Notes: generated by a model not told the origin, from the sequence alone. Shown: positions 54,768 through 63,310, counted from the first letter of the stretch. The stretch: DNA of 64,000 nucleotides from Lachnospiraceae bacterium (GCA_021199655.1 JAJQHQ010000101.1:62001-126000), one strand, 5' to 3'. Made by a program: numbers and translations.

Positions 54768-55804
54768 AAAGAATGCTCCGGCAACGGTATGCGGGCTGCA
54801 CTCTCCCCATAAACCAGATGCCCGTCCGCAATAAAGACTCCGGGCTGGTAGCCGGCATCCTCAATTTTACGAATCAGCTTTTCGAGCGCCTTTGCCACCA
54901 TCGCTTTGCTGTTCGGCTCATAAGTCGTGATCGCGGTCCGGCAAAGCCAGGGATACAGGAAATTGTCAAAGCCGACGACGGAAATATCCTGCGGGACATG
55001 CAGGCCGCGTTCCTCCAGAATGCGGATCATGGTGGCCGCCGTCAGATCGCAGTTGCATACCAGCGCAGTCGGCATCTCCTTCGGAAAGCGCTGCATCTGT
55101 GCCTCATCCATGTTACCTGTCTTCGGATCCCGGTCACCGATCAGCCAGTCCGGCTCCATCTCCACACCATGCTCAAGCAGGGCATGTCGATACCCGAAAT
55201 AACGATCAGTGATGCTCCTTGTAGCAAGCAGATTCCCGACAAACGCAATGCGGCGGTGTCCCAGATCAAACAGATGATTGGTCAGCGCATACATGCCGTG
55301 ATACCCATTCGAGATCACCGCGTCGCAGTCCGGCGTCCCATCATAGAAATCCAGATAGACCACCGGCACCTCGCACTCTTTTTTCAGGTGTTCCAGATAT
55401 CCTTTCTTCAGCTCCCCGATAATAATAATGCCATTCACGCGCTTCTCCACAGAAAGCTTTGGCAGCACCATCTGCTCCTCCGCCTCTGCGGAAACGAGCT
55501 CCAGCAGCGTGAAACTGCCTTCCGCGACCGCCTTCGTCGTCACATCCTGATACATCTGCCAGTAAAAGGAGTCATATTTTCCGAGAAAATGCTCCGCGAT
55601 CAGGATCCCGAATATATAGCTGCGCATCTGGTTTTTCTTTTTTACGGCAGACGGGGTCTGATACCCCATCTCATCTGCGATTGTCTTAATCTTCGTGCGC
55701 ATTTCCCGGCTGACGCCCTTTTTATCAGAAAGCGCCTTAGACACAGTGACCGTACTGACGCCGGCCCGTGCAGCAATATCAGAAAGCTTTACTGTTTTCG
55801 GCAT
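54764..55804 (-). CDS. LacI-family transcriptional regulator
   Basis: 346 residues. N-terminal HTH (VKLSDIAARAGVSTVTVSKALSDKKGVS) with the hinge helix, then a periplasmic-binding-protein-like ligand domain (NGIIIIGELKKG, HRRIAFVGNLLATRSITDRYFGY, DISVVGFDNFLYPW). GGGGG precedes the ATG. Likely a sugar-responsive repressor; whether it acts on the esterase operon or on distant genes cannot be told. Confidence 0.9.
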   Translation of the reverse strand: MPKTVKLSDIAARAGVSTVTVSKALSDKKGVSREMRTKIKTIADEMGYQTPSAVKKKNQMRSYIFGILIAEHFLGKYDSFYWQMYQDVTTKAVAEGSFTLLELVSAEAEEQMVLPKLSVEKRVNGIIIIGELKKGYLEHLKKECEVPVVYLDFYDGTPDCDAVISNGYHGMYALTNHLFDLGHRRIAFVGNLLATRSITDRYFGYRHALLEHGVEMEPDWLIGDRDPKTGNMDEAQMQRFPKEMPTALVCNCDLTAATMIRILEERGLHVPQDISVVGFDNFLYPWLCRTAITTYEPNSKAMVAKALEKLIRKIEDAGYQPGVFIADGHLVYGESAARIPLPEHSF

Positions 55805-55888
55805 GTTTTCACCCCCATCCTACGCAGAGCTCCGGCCGAAGCGGAGAAGGAATCGCTCCCCTGAACGTCAGCAGTGCCTCCCCGCGGC

Positions 55889-56692
55889 TCATTCCCCATA
55901 AGCCAAGATTTCTCTGAACATTTTGAGCGCGAGATCCTCGTTTTTGACGGAAAGCGGAATCCCGACAATTACATCAAATCCATCCGGATACCAGTTCATT
56001 TCCTTGAGCCACCCTTCTTCCTGCGAAAGACGGATCCCGGCCAGAATCGTTTCGCCGGCATTGGAGTCCGGATCCTCCTCCATCTCATACTCATCGTCGC
56101 TTTCCTGCACTGTCACATAGACCAGATCGTCCTCATCCAGAGCTGCAATTTCTTCCTCGCTCAGGTAATCTTCCAGGTTTTCCATATAATCCAGCGCTGC
56201 CATAGAGAGGAAAAAATCGTTGTCTGCGAAAAACAGATCGACCTCCTGTGCCGTAAAAAGGGTTACGATTGTCTCCACACTGCTTGTATTAAAAGAGTCT
56301 TCCGAGTTCGCATCCACATTGACTGAACGGTTCGCATTGACCACGTATCGGGAGGAATCGACCCCGTTCTGTTCCAGAAAATCCGAAAAATACGTCTCCT
56401 CGTATTCCTCATTCCCTTCCTCCGACGCATTCACCGCGAGAATATTGAGCGCCGTTTCCGGCGTCGTCACATAATTATAGATAAAATAGAGTACCACCGC
56501 AGCAATCACCACTGCAGCCAGCAGTTTTTTCCCGTAATACTCTCTGAAAAACTCTCTTTTTTCTTCTCCATGCAGCGCAGCCATCTGCTCCCGGCCGCTC
56601 TTTACTTCCCGCTGCTGATAAATGCTGGCAGTCTCGTCAAGTGCGCCTTTGAATTTTTCCGCGTTTTCCGTGTGATTGTGTAATTCTTCCAT
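55889..56692 (-). CDS. Membrane-anchored protein of unknown function
   Basis: 267 residues from the ATG at 56692. Residues 1-48 are charged and cytoplasmic (ENAEKFKGALDETASIY), about 52-72 form one membrane segment (LLAAVVIAAVVLYFIYNYV), and the rest is outside and very acidic. The outer part (VDLFFADNDFFLSMAALDYMENLEDYLSEEE) has a weak resemblance to solute-binding proteins but no clear family. The frame is open another 100 codons upstream into the radical SAM gene, but those codons lack a ribosome site and overlap a real gene in another frame. I do not recognise a function. Confidence 0.6.
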   Translation of the reverse strand: MEELHNHTENAEKFKGALDETASIYQQREVKSGREQMAALHGEEKREFFREYYGKKLLAAVVIAAVVLYFIYNYVTTPETALNILAVNASEEGNEEYEETYFSDFLEQNGVDSSRYVVNANRSVNVDANSEDSFNTSSVETIVTLFTAQEVDLFFADNDFFLSMAALDYMENLEDYLSEEEIAALDEDDLVYVTVQESDDEYEMEEDPDSNAGETILAGIRLSQEEGWLKEMNWYPDGFDVIVGIPLSVKNEDLALKMFREILAYGE

Positions 56693-56729
56693 GAAGCATC
56701 CGTTCCCCTTTCTGATGGAATCTCCCACA

Positions 56730-56756
56730 GCAACTGTACTGTCCTGAACAGTTATC
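56730..56756. repeat. 27-bp dispersed imperfect palindrome, copy 4 (reverse orientation)
   Basis: Begins GCAACTGT and ends CTGAACAGTTATC. Intergenic, between the radical SAM and membrane-protein genes. Confidence 0.55.
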
Positions 56757-56795
56757 TCACCCACACACTTCCCACACGAACTGCTCTCCCCTTTT

Positions 56796-57995
56796 TCATG
56801 AGCCCGGTTTCGTGACTCCTGTCCCGTCAAACGCCGGGATAAAACTCTCGGCCGCAGTGCCGCCCTCCTGAAAAAATCCCTGCGTGACGCCGATCTGTAT
56901 TGCATAGTCCAGAAGCCGCTCATACTCCCGCTTTGTGACCGGGCGTCGGAGTAATTCCAGACTGCCTGTCCGGTTCGAAACATTATTTCTATCACCTGGA
57001 TCCGCGCTGCCGGTTTTTGAAAAAGCTTCTGAAAAAATATCCGCAGGCGGCGTATACTGGTTCATCAGGCTGATATAGATCTGATCTCCGTATGTCTCAT
57101 GAAGATAAGATACCACATGCTTTGCCTCCCGCACATGCCCGGGAAGCAGCAGATGACGCACGATCACCCCGGACTTCATCAAAGCTCCCCTGTCTTCCAT
57201 ATCATCAATGCTTTTCACAGTCTCCGCATTTTTCGCAGTCTCTGTGGTATCTGCATCGCCTTCCTCAAACCGCGGCTGTGGCTGCTGGCGCACCATCTCG
57301 CGGATGGCCGCTTTCGCGACCTCCGGATAATCCTCCGCGTGAGAATATAATTTTGCCAGCGCAGGATCCAGATATTTCAGATCCGGCAGGTAGATATCCA
57401 CCAGTCCCTCCAGCATACGCAGCGTTTCCACCGTCTCATAGCCGCTGCTGTTCCAGACCACCGGCAGCGAAAGCCCCTGATCTTTGGCCAGCCGCAGCGC
57501 GGTACAGACCTGCGGCGCGTAATGTCCCGCCGTCACAAGATTGATGTTGAGCGCGCCCTGCGCCTCCAGTTCCAGAAAGATCTCCGCCAGACGCTCCACG
57601 GATATCTCTTTTCCCGCCTGTCCGCGGGAGATCGCGCGGTTCTGACAATAAATGCAGCCTAATGGGCAGCCGGAAAAAAACACCGCTCCAGAGCCGCCCA
57701 AACGCGCAGCGTTTCTTTCATGGGCGGCTCGACCTGCCGCCGAACGCATGTGAGGGCGCTGATCGTCCAGTGGACGATTGTTTAGCGCCGACCGAAGCGG
57801 AGCGGAGAGCACTTCCTCAGAGCCAGATTTTTCCCCCGATATGCACGGCTCCTCCCAGTAATGCAGTGCCGCGCGCGCCACCCGTATTTTATCGTCCGCA
57901 TGGCAGCGTCCTTTTTGCCCATTTTCGCGCTCTGCGCCGCATCTGCGCGGGCAGAGTGTGCAGCCGTTTACCTGACTAACTCCCGATGATCCCAT
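56796..57995 (-). CDS. PflA-like radical SAM protein with loop insertions
   Basis: Glycyl-radical-activase-like radical SAM enzyme of the group annotated as putative pyruvate formate-lyase activating protein. An N-terminal Cys cluster (CTLCPRRCGAER) precedes the radical SAM motif CPLGCIYCQN, which binds the 4Fe-4S cluster; VTAGHYAPQV, VVWNSSGYETVETL and DIYLPDLKYLD match the family barrel. At 399 residues it is about 100 longer than usual. I see three extra segments: residues about 60-101, inside the normally tight EPCISG-GSG loop; about 238-258; and about 315-338. The first is coded by a palindromic DNA element (57691-57809). The core motifs are intact. Confidence 0.82.
   Translation of the reverse strand: MGSSGVSQVNGCTLCPRRCGAERENGQKGRCHADDKIRVARAALHYWEEPCISGEKSGSEEVLSAPLRSALNNRPLDDQRPHMRSAAGRAAHERNAARLGGSGAVFFSGCPLGCIYCQNRAISRGQAGKEISVERLAEIFLELEAQGALNINLVTAGHYAPQVCTALRLAKDQGLSLPVVWNSSGYETVETLRMLEGLVDIYLPDLKYLDPALAKLYSHAEDYPEVAKAAIREMVRQQPQPRFEEGDADTTETAKNAETVKSIDDMEDRGALMKSGVIVRHLLLPGHVREAKHVVSYLHETYGDQIYISLMNQYTPPADIFSEAFSKTGSADPGDRNNVSNRTGSLELLRRPVTKREYERLLDYAIQIGVTQGFFQEGGTAAESFIPAFDGTGVTKPGS
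57691..57809. mobile_element. Palindromic element inserted in frame in the radical SAM gene
   Basis: Two nested hairpins in tandem. The first has GAGCCGCCCA (57691-57700) facing TGGGCGGCTC (57721-57730) around AAACGC/GCGTTT. The second has GGCGCT (57755-57760) and ATCGTCCA (57762-57769) facing TGGACGAT (57771-57778) and AGCGCC (57784-57789). It keeps the reading frame and adds roughly 40 residues. A shorter relative occurs at 41405-41436. Confidence 0.6.
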
Positions 57996-58046
57996 TTTCT
58001 TTCAAAGACCGCACTTTCGTAAATTTCCGTAACTGTTCCGTTTCCT

Positions 58047-58964
58047 TCAGTGCTTTTCCGGCGCCGCCAGCACAAATACCGTTGCTATGATCAGTACAAA
58101 CCCCAGCAGGTCGATCGCCACAAACGTCTCTTTCATCCAGATCACAGAAAATACCGTCGCCGCCACCGGCTCAATACAGGCGTACAGTCCCGCCTGCACC
58201 GGTCCGATCAGGCTGACGCTGTGCAGATAAAGGGAAAAACTCGTCATTGTGCCAAAACAGATGATCACAAGCAGCACGCCGATCAGCTCCACGTCTATCT
58301 GCGGCATGTGGTTCCACGGACGCATGACCGCCGAGAGTACGATCCCTCCGATGAGCATTCCCCACGCCAGGATCAGAGGCGACGGGAACTGTGTAAGCAG
58401 CCTTCTTGGCTTTACCGTATAAATCACAAGTCCTACGGCAGACAAAAGTCCCATGCCCAGCGCGCGTCCGGAAAGTGCCAGCGACCCGGGCCTTCCATGC
58501 GTCGCGATCAGAAAAATCCCGCAAAGCGCAAGCAGCACCGCAAGGACTTCCTTCCTTTTCGGCCGCTGCCGCTCGGAAATGCAGACATACACGACCGTCA
58601 TTGCGGGGCCTAAATACTGGATCACCGTCGCGGTCCCCGCGTTCGACCACTCAATGGTCTGAAAATATGAATACTGGCAGAGCATCATACCCGCGATCGC
58701 ATACACCAGAATATCTTTAGTATTGCGCTTCTCTTTCCAGACAGACAATGCCCTTTTACGGTCGCGGAGCAAAAAATACAACAGCAGAAGCAGCCCGGCA
58801 CTGGTGAGACGGATCGGCACCAGCCATGTCGCCGTCACTCCTTTATTCTGAAACAGATATTGACCGCACACACCGGAGATGCCCCAGAGCATGCCGCCGG
58901 TCAGCGCGCAAAGGATACCAATCGTTTTCTTTGAAACCTCTTTTGTATTTTTCTTTGTGTCCAT
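58047..58964 (-). CDS. EamA/DMT-family transporter
   Basis: About 305 residues with ten predicted membrane segments in two EamA halves (GILCALTGGMLWGISGVCGQY at the start; AGLYACIEPVAATVFSVIWMKE in the second half). I placed the start at the ATG at 58964, after GGGG; the frame continues to 58994. Substrate unknown. The stop overlaps a partial copy of the 27-bp intergenic repeat. A second EamA gene lies upstream on the same strand. Confidence 0.85.
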   Translation of the reverse strand: MDTKKNTKEVSKKTIGILCALTGGMLWGISGVCGQYLFQNKGVTATWLVPIRLTSAGLLLLLYFLLRDRKRALSVWKEKRNTKDILVYAIAGMMLCQYSYFQTIEWSNAGTATVIQYLGPAMTVVYVCISERQRPKRKEVLAVLLALCGIFLIATHGRPGSLALSGRALGMGLLSAVGLVIYTVKPRRLLTQFPSPLILAWGMLIGGIVLSAVMRPWNHMPQIDVELIGVLLVIICFGTMTSFSLYLHSVSLIGPVQAGLYACIEPVAATVFSVIWMKETFVAIDLLGFVLIIATVFVLAAPEKH

Positions 58965-59064
58965 GTCGGGATTTCCCCTTTCCGTCATTTTCATTCACTG
59001 ATGCCCTGGTTGTCTCTGCCGCTTTTCCGCCATTATTCCATGGTAATTTCAAGACACAGCGTTG

Positions 59065-60045
59065 TCAATGTTCGGTGCCGGTCTCTTTCTGCGGCAGCTG
59101 TACCAGAATGATCGCCAGGAACATCAGCACACAGCCCAGAAGCTCTTTTCTGCTTAGGCTCTGGTGCAGGATCAGCCAGCCCGAGAGCACAGAAACCACT
59201 GATTCGAGGCTGAGGATCAGAGAAGCGACGGTCGGATCCGTCCCTTTCTGCCCGATGATCTGAAGTGTGTACGCCACGCCGCAGGAGAGAATACCGGCAT
59301 AGCCGATGGGCAACCAGGCCTGCATGACCGCGCCGACAGACGGCGTCTCAAAGATCAGCATCGCTATCCCGGAAAGAATTCCGCAGACAAAAAACTGTAT
59401 GCATGACATGCGCACCCCATCTACCTTCGGGGAAAAATAATCAATGACCAGAATATGTACGGAAAAAGCAAGTGCGCACAGAAGGATCAGAATATCGCCG
59501 GTGCCAATCGAAAAGCCGTCCGTAATGCACAGCAGATACAGTCCCGCCACCGCGATCACGACGCTGATCCAGGTCCTGATACCTGATTTCTTCCCAAGAA
59601 AAATCTCAATGACGGGCACCAGGACAATATACAGAGCCGTGATAAATCCGGCCTTGCCGACGGACGTATACTGAATCCCGATCTGCTGCAGATTGGACGC
59701 CACGCAGAGGGCGATGCCGCAGCAGACGCCTCCAGCCAGAAGCGTGCGGCGCTCCGCTTTGTCTTTGCAGTTCTTCTCCTGTTCCGCGGCACCGTTCAAA
59801 CACGCAGCGTTTTCTGTATTCACGGAACCGCCCGTTTTCTCCCGTTCCCGCTCCTGCTTTCCCTTCTGCCGGTCCATCAGCGCGATGCACGGGATCAGCA
59901 CCAGTCCGCCTAAGATGCAGCGCGTAAAGCTGAATGTAAACGGCTCCACATAATCCATGCCGACGCTCTGCGCCACAAACGCCACGCCCCAGATCACAGC
60001 AGTCAACAATAAAGTCAGAGAGCTTTTCATCGATGTCTTTTTCAT
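59065..60045 (-). CDS. EamA/DMT-family transporter, second gene
   Basis: 326 residues with ten predicted membrane segments; first EamA half begins LTLLLTAVIWGVAFVAQSVG and the second LYLLCITDGFSIGTGDILIL. Between segments 2 and 3 a charged loop of about 40 residues (DRQKGKQEREREKTGG, then a Glu/Lys/Ala-rich part) is longer than normal for the family. AGAGGAG precedes the ATG. Not closely similar to its neighbour, so probably a different substrate. Confidence 0.85.
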   Translation of the reverse strand: MKKTSMKSSLTLLLTAVIWGVAFVAQSVGMDYVEPFTFSFTRCILGGLVLIPCIALMDRQKGKQEREREKTGGSVNTENAACLNGAAEQEKNCKDKAERRTLLAGGVCCGIALCVASNLQQIGIQYTSVGKAGFITALYIVLVPVIEIFLGKKSGIRTWISVVIAVAGLYLLCITDGFSIGTGDILILLCALAFSVHILVIDYFSPKVDGVRMSCIQFFVCGILSGIAMLIFETPSVGAVMQAWLPIGYAGILSCGVAYTLQIIGQKGTDPTVASLILSLESVVSVLSGWLILHQSLSRKELLGCVLMFLAIILVQLPQKETGTEH

Positions 60046-60127
60046 GTTGTCTCCTCTTTCCTCTATTCCTTTTCTCTATTTCTCACCGCACGTTTTCCCT
60101 GGAAAGCACGTCCTGCGAGCCGTGCGC

Positions 60128-60185
60128 ATCATAAAATAACTTTCACAGCCATGTGTATCATAAAATATCTTTCACACCCGTGCGC
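60128..60185. repeat. 29-bp tandem repeat, two copies
   Basis: 60128-60156 and 60157-60185 share ATCATAAAATA and CTTTCACA blocks with the same period; the start of a third unit reaches the end of the cca gene. Only two copies and no spacer pattern, so not CRISPR. Confidence 0.6.
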
Positions 60186-60186
60186 A

Positions 60187-61518
60187 TCACATCTCCCGGC
60201 TCATGGCCAGCAGATATTCCTTTGTATTCCGCTCGGGGTATCGCAGCACTTCCATCAGAAGCGTCTGCAGGATTTCCCCGATCCCGGGTCCCGGTTTTTT
60301 CCCTTCGGCAATCAGGTCCCGGCCTGAGATTGCCAGCTCGCCAAGTGACAGGCAGTCCTCATGATCTTTCACATCCTGCCAGATACGCTCCACTTCCCTC
60401 AGATAATCCAGCTTCTGCCCGATCACGTCCGGATGCTGCGCCAGGATATCCGCCCGTTTCACAAGAAGAAACTGTTCAAACAGCTCCCGCCCGCCGATCT
60501 CGTAAGCAGACAGGCGCACATCATACGCACTGAGCTTCGGGTAGCGCGAATGGCAGCGCACCAGCGCGCAGACCTGCCGTGTCGTCTCATTGTCAAACTT
60601 CAGCCGGCGCATGATCTCCCTCGCCAGAACCTCACTGTGCGCCGCGTGCCCATGGAAATGATCGATCCCGGCCTCATCCGTCTCAAACACCTCTGGTTTT
60701 CCCATATCATGAAACAGCATGGTAAGCCGCAGCACCCTGTCCGCCGGAATGTTCTGCATCGCGACAAGGGTATGCTCTCCGGTCGTATACGCGTGATGCG
60801 GATTGTTCTGCCTCTGCACCATGATCCGGTCAAACTCCGGCAGGACCACCGCCGTAATCCCGCACTCGTACGCCAGCCGCAGCCAATGCGGTCTCGGCGA
60901 AACCACAAGCTTGACAAGCTCTGTCTGTATCCGTTCCGCGCTCACCAGACGCAGATTCTCTGCCATCTCATGAATCGCACCTTTGACGCCGTCCGCCAGC
61001 TCAAATCCGAGCTGCGCGGCAAAGCGCACCGCCCGGAGCATCCGCAGCGCATCCTCTCCGAAGCGTTCCTGAGGGCGGCCCACACAGCGGATCATCCGCT
61101 CCTTTAAATCCTTCATCCCGCCGAACTCGTCCACAAGCCCGCTCTCCGGCGAATACGCCATCGCGTTGATCGTAAAATCACGCCTTTTTAAATCTTCCGT
61201 AAGGCTGGACGTAAACGTCACCTGTTTCGGATGTCTCCCATCCTCATAGTCGCCGTCGATCCGATAGGTCGTAACCTCAAATCCCTCGTGATCCTCAAGG
61301 ACCGTCACTGTGCCGTGCTGAATGCCTGTATCCACTGTATGCGCAAACAGCCGTTTTACCTGTGCGGGCGACGCCGAAGTCGTGATGTCCCAGTCCTGAG
61401 GCTTCCTTCCAAGCAGAGAATCCCGCACGCAGCCGCCTACCACATACGCCTCATATCCGTTTTCATGTAAAATCCGAAGAATCCGCCCCGCTTTTGGGGG
61501 AATCTCAATAAACGCCAT
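60187..61518 (-). CDS. cca: CCA-adding tRNA nucleotidyltransferase
   Basis: Adds or repairs the 3' CCA end of tRNAs. Class II enzyme: VVGGCVRDSLLGRKPQDWDITTSA carries the G(G)xVRD motif and the two metal-binding aspartates, followed by RRDFTINAMAYSP and the nucleotide-selecting ERFGEDALRMLRAVRFAAQLGF. A C-terminal HD-type domain is present (MLFHDMGKPEVFETDEAG). 443 residues from the ATG at 61518, which has GGGAGG before it. Confidence 0.93.
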   Translation of the reverse strand: MAFIEIPPKAGRILRILHENGYEAYVVGGCVRDSLLGRKPQDWDITTSASPAQVKRLFAHTVDTGIQHGTVTVLEDHEGFEVTTYRIDGDYEDGRHPKQVTFTSSLTEDLKRRDFTINAMAYSPESGLVDEFGGMKDLKERMIRCVGRPQERFGEDALRMLRAVRFAAQLGFELADGVKGAIHEMAENLRLVSAERIQTELVKLVVSPRPHWLRLAYECGITAVVLPEFDRIMVQRQNNPHHAYTTGEHTLVAMQNIPADRVLRLTMLFHDMGKPEVFETDEAGIDHFHGHAAHSEVLAREIMRRLKFDNETTRQVCALVRCHSRYPKLSAYDVRLSAYEIGGRELFEQFLLVKRADILAQHPDVIGQKLDYLREVERIWQDVKDHEDCLSLGELAISGRDLIAEGKKPGPGIGEILQTLLMEVLRYPERNTKEYLLAMSREM

Positions 61519-61690
61519 GCTGCCTCCCATTTCTGTCATTCCGGTCTTTTCTGTCGTCCGTCTTTCCGGCTGTCCGTCTGTCCTGTCGCGTCCGGTTCCC
61601 GTATCCCGGCAATTCCTTTCCTATCTTATCACAACCCTTTTTTTCTGAAAAGCCAAAAGTGAAAAAAGTGTGTCTCATCCGGAAATGTTG

Positions 61691-61719
61691 TTTACTTTGC
61701 CGAATTTCAATGTTATAGT
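61691..61719 (+). promoter_or_regulatory. Promoter of the trigger-factor-like lipoprotein gene
   Basis: TTTACT (61691-61696), 17 bases, TATAGT (61714-61719). It gives a leader of about 130 bases that includes the 27-bp palindrome. Confidence 0.55.
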
Positions 61720-61796
61720 ACCTGTAATTATTGTATCATAACGGCATTTAAGTACTCATCACAACCCGGTACTGATCTTAAAAACAATTGCCTGAT

Positions 61797-61823
61797 ATAA
61801 CTGCAAATGTACTGAACGGTTAC
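61797..61823. repeat. 27-bp dispersed imperfect palindrome, copy 5 (reverse orientation)
   Basis: Begins ATAACTG and ends GTACTGAACGGTTAC, 33 bases before the start codon of the lipoprotein gene and so within its leader. Confidence 0.6.
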
Positions 61824-61855
61824 AACAAAAATATAGAAAAGGGGAATATAAAACT

Positions 61856-63166
61856 ATGAAGCGAAAATCATTTCTGACCCTCATGGGCCTGTCCGCCGCA
61901 CTGCTGCTTTCTGCATGCGGCAGTGACAACTCCGAGAACACAGAGACGGAAGCGCCCGCCGCAACAGAGGCAGAGGCCGAAACGGAAGAGGGTGAACTTG
62001 CGGCGATCACTCCGTCGGATTATCTGGTAGAAAACGCATCAGAATATATCACTGTCGGTGACCTGGAAGGTCTGGAGGTGACACAGTACACCTACGAAAT
62101 TACGGATGAAGCCGTTCAGGAAGAGATTGAATATGAACTGGATCTGTACGGGGAAGAGGAAGAAGTGGATCGGGCTGCCGAGTACGGCGATACGGTATAC
62201 CTGACACTGGTCTGGTCTGTCGAAGCTACAGGTGATTCCAATTCCGAAGAGACCTATTTTTATCTCGGTGACGCAGACTACGGAGAAGAATTCGATGAGG
62301 CTCTGATCGGAGCGTCAGCCGCAGATGTCGTGAAATTCAGCATTACATTTTCCGAAGATGCTGCGGAAGAGATGCTGATCGACGATGTCTGGGTCGGACA
62401 GACCGTCGATTTCGAAGCTTACATCGATACCGTCTGCGAGCTGTCCACACCGGAGTACGATGATGATTTCGTAGCGGAAAATACCGATTATTCCACGACA
62501 GAAGAATACGAAGAAGCGTTAAGAGAGCAGCTGGAGGAGGAATATGAGGAAACCAGCTACGCGGATCTTCTGGAAGAGCTGATCACCGCCGCTCTGGATG
62601 AATGCGAGATTTCCGAGATCCCTGACGACCTGTATGACGCCTGCTACGAGGAAAACATCGAAAGCTACGTGTTCTTCCTTGACACTGAGGATGTGGATGA
62701 AGCGCTCGAAGCAGAGGAGATCACGCAGGAGGAGTATGCGGAAAAGATCCTGGAAAAGCTGTACGAAGATTTTGAAATGACGGAGGAGGAATTCGACGAA
62801 GAAGTTGAAGATATGGCAGAGCGCCGTCTGCTGGTCAGCTATATCTGCGAGGAAAACGACATCGAAGTGACCGAAGAGGATTACGTTGCCTTCGTGGAGG
62901 AATATGCCGAATATTACGGTTATGATTCCGCTGCGGATTTTGAAGCCGACATGGTCCGTTCCTATCTCGTATGGAGTCTGTACGAATCTCAGGCCACAGA
63001 GCTTCTCTACAGCACTGCCGATATCACAACCGTATCCTACGATGAGATGGTGCTGACCGATGAGGAAGCGGAAGAGCTTGACGAAGAAGATCTGGAAGAA
63101 GATGTCATTGAAGAAGAAATTCTCGAGGATGATACCGAAGATGCAGACGAAGGTGAGACAGAATAA
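61856..63166 (+). CDS. Trigger-factor-like lipoprotein (predicted extracytoplasmic chaperone/PPIase)
   Basis: 436 residues. Lipoprotein signal LLLSACGSD puts the mature protein on the outer face of the membrane. After a Glu/Thr/Ala linker come a strand pattern matching trigger factor (LEGLEVTQYTYEITDEAVQEEI), an FKBP-like middle domain (YGDTVYLTLVWSVEATGD; FDEALIGASAADVVKFSITF) and a long helical C-terminal domain like the trigger-factor cradle. The ribosome-binding N-terminal domain is missing, as expected for a secreted paralogue. The whole protein is extremely acidic, ending in a run of Glu/Asp. AAAAGGGG precedes the ATG. Probably helps fold exported proteins, by analogy with PrsA; inferred. 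Confidence 0.75.
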   Translation: MKRKSFLTLMGLSAALLLSACGSDNSENTETEAPAATEAEAETEEGELAAITPSDYLVENASEYITVGDLEGLEVTQYTYEITDEAVQEEIEYELDLYGEEEEVDRAAEYGDTVYLTLVWSVEATGDSNSEETYFYLGDADYGEEFDEALIGASAADVVKFSITFSEDAAEEMLIDDVWVGQTVDFEAYIDTVCELSTPEYDDDFVAENTDYSTTEEYEEALREQLEEEYEETSYADLLEELITAALDECEISEIPDDLYDACYEENIESYVFFLDTEDVDEALEAEEITQEEYAEKILEKLYEDFEMTEEEFDEEVEDMAERRLLVSYICEENDIEVTEEDYVAFVEEYAEYYGYDSAADFEADMVRSYLVWSLYESQATELLYSTADITTVSYDEMVLTDEEAEELDEEDLEEDVIEEEILEDDTEDADEGETE

Positions 63167-63184
63167 AATTTTCTGTCTTTTGGC

Positions 63185-63212
63185 TTGACAGCCCCCCATA
63201 TTGTGCTATAAT
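63185..63212 (+). promoter_or_regulatory. Promoter of the cold-shock gene
   Basis: TTGACA (63185-63190), 16 bases, TATAAT (63207-63212). Transcription would start near 63220, leaving a leader of about 130 bases. Confidence 0.7.
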
Positions 63213-63238
63213 GAGCAGTGCTAAAGGATTGACAGGAT

Positions 63239-63310
63239 AAAATTTCACTAACTTTTATAGATTATGAAATGAAACCCCTTGTAGTCTATAACAGTTAGTG
63301 AAATTTTTTT
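63239..63310 (+). promoter_or_regulatory. Terminator-like hairpin in the cold-shock leader
   Basis: A 14-bp perfect outer stem (63239-63252 with 63294-63307) and a 6-bp inner stem (TATAGA / TCTATA), ending in a run of seven T at 63304-63310. It lies between the promoter and the start codon, so it could be a premature terminator or a cold-responsive RNA switch. Confidence 0.6.

Larger units (their letters stand above)
61519..61855. other. Intergenic region upstream of the trigger-factor-like gene
   Basis: 337 bases between divergent genes. It holds one plus-strand promoter (61691-61719) and one copy of the dispersed palindrome (61797-61823); nothing else was recognised. Confidence 0.6.

Noticed and set aside
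56693-56995. N-terminal extension of the membrane protein by about 100 residues
   Set aside because: It overlaps the confirmed radical SAM gene in another frame, has no ribosome site and an Arg/Ser-rich composition unlike a real domain.
60128-60185. Possible CRISPR array
   Set aside because: Only two contiguous imperfect 29-bp copies with no spacers and no cas genes nearby.
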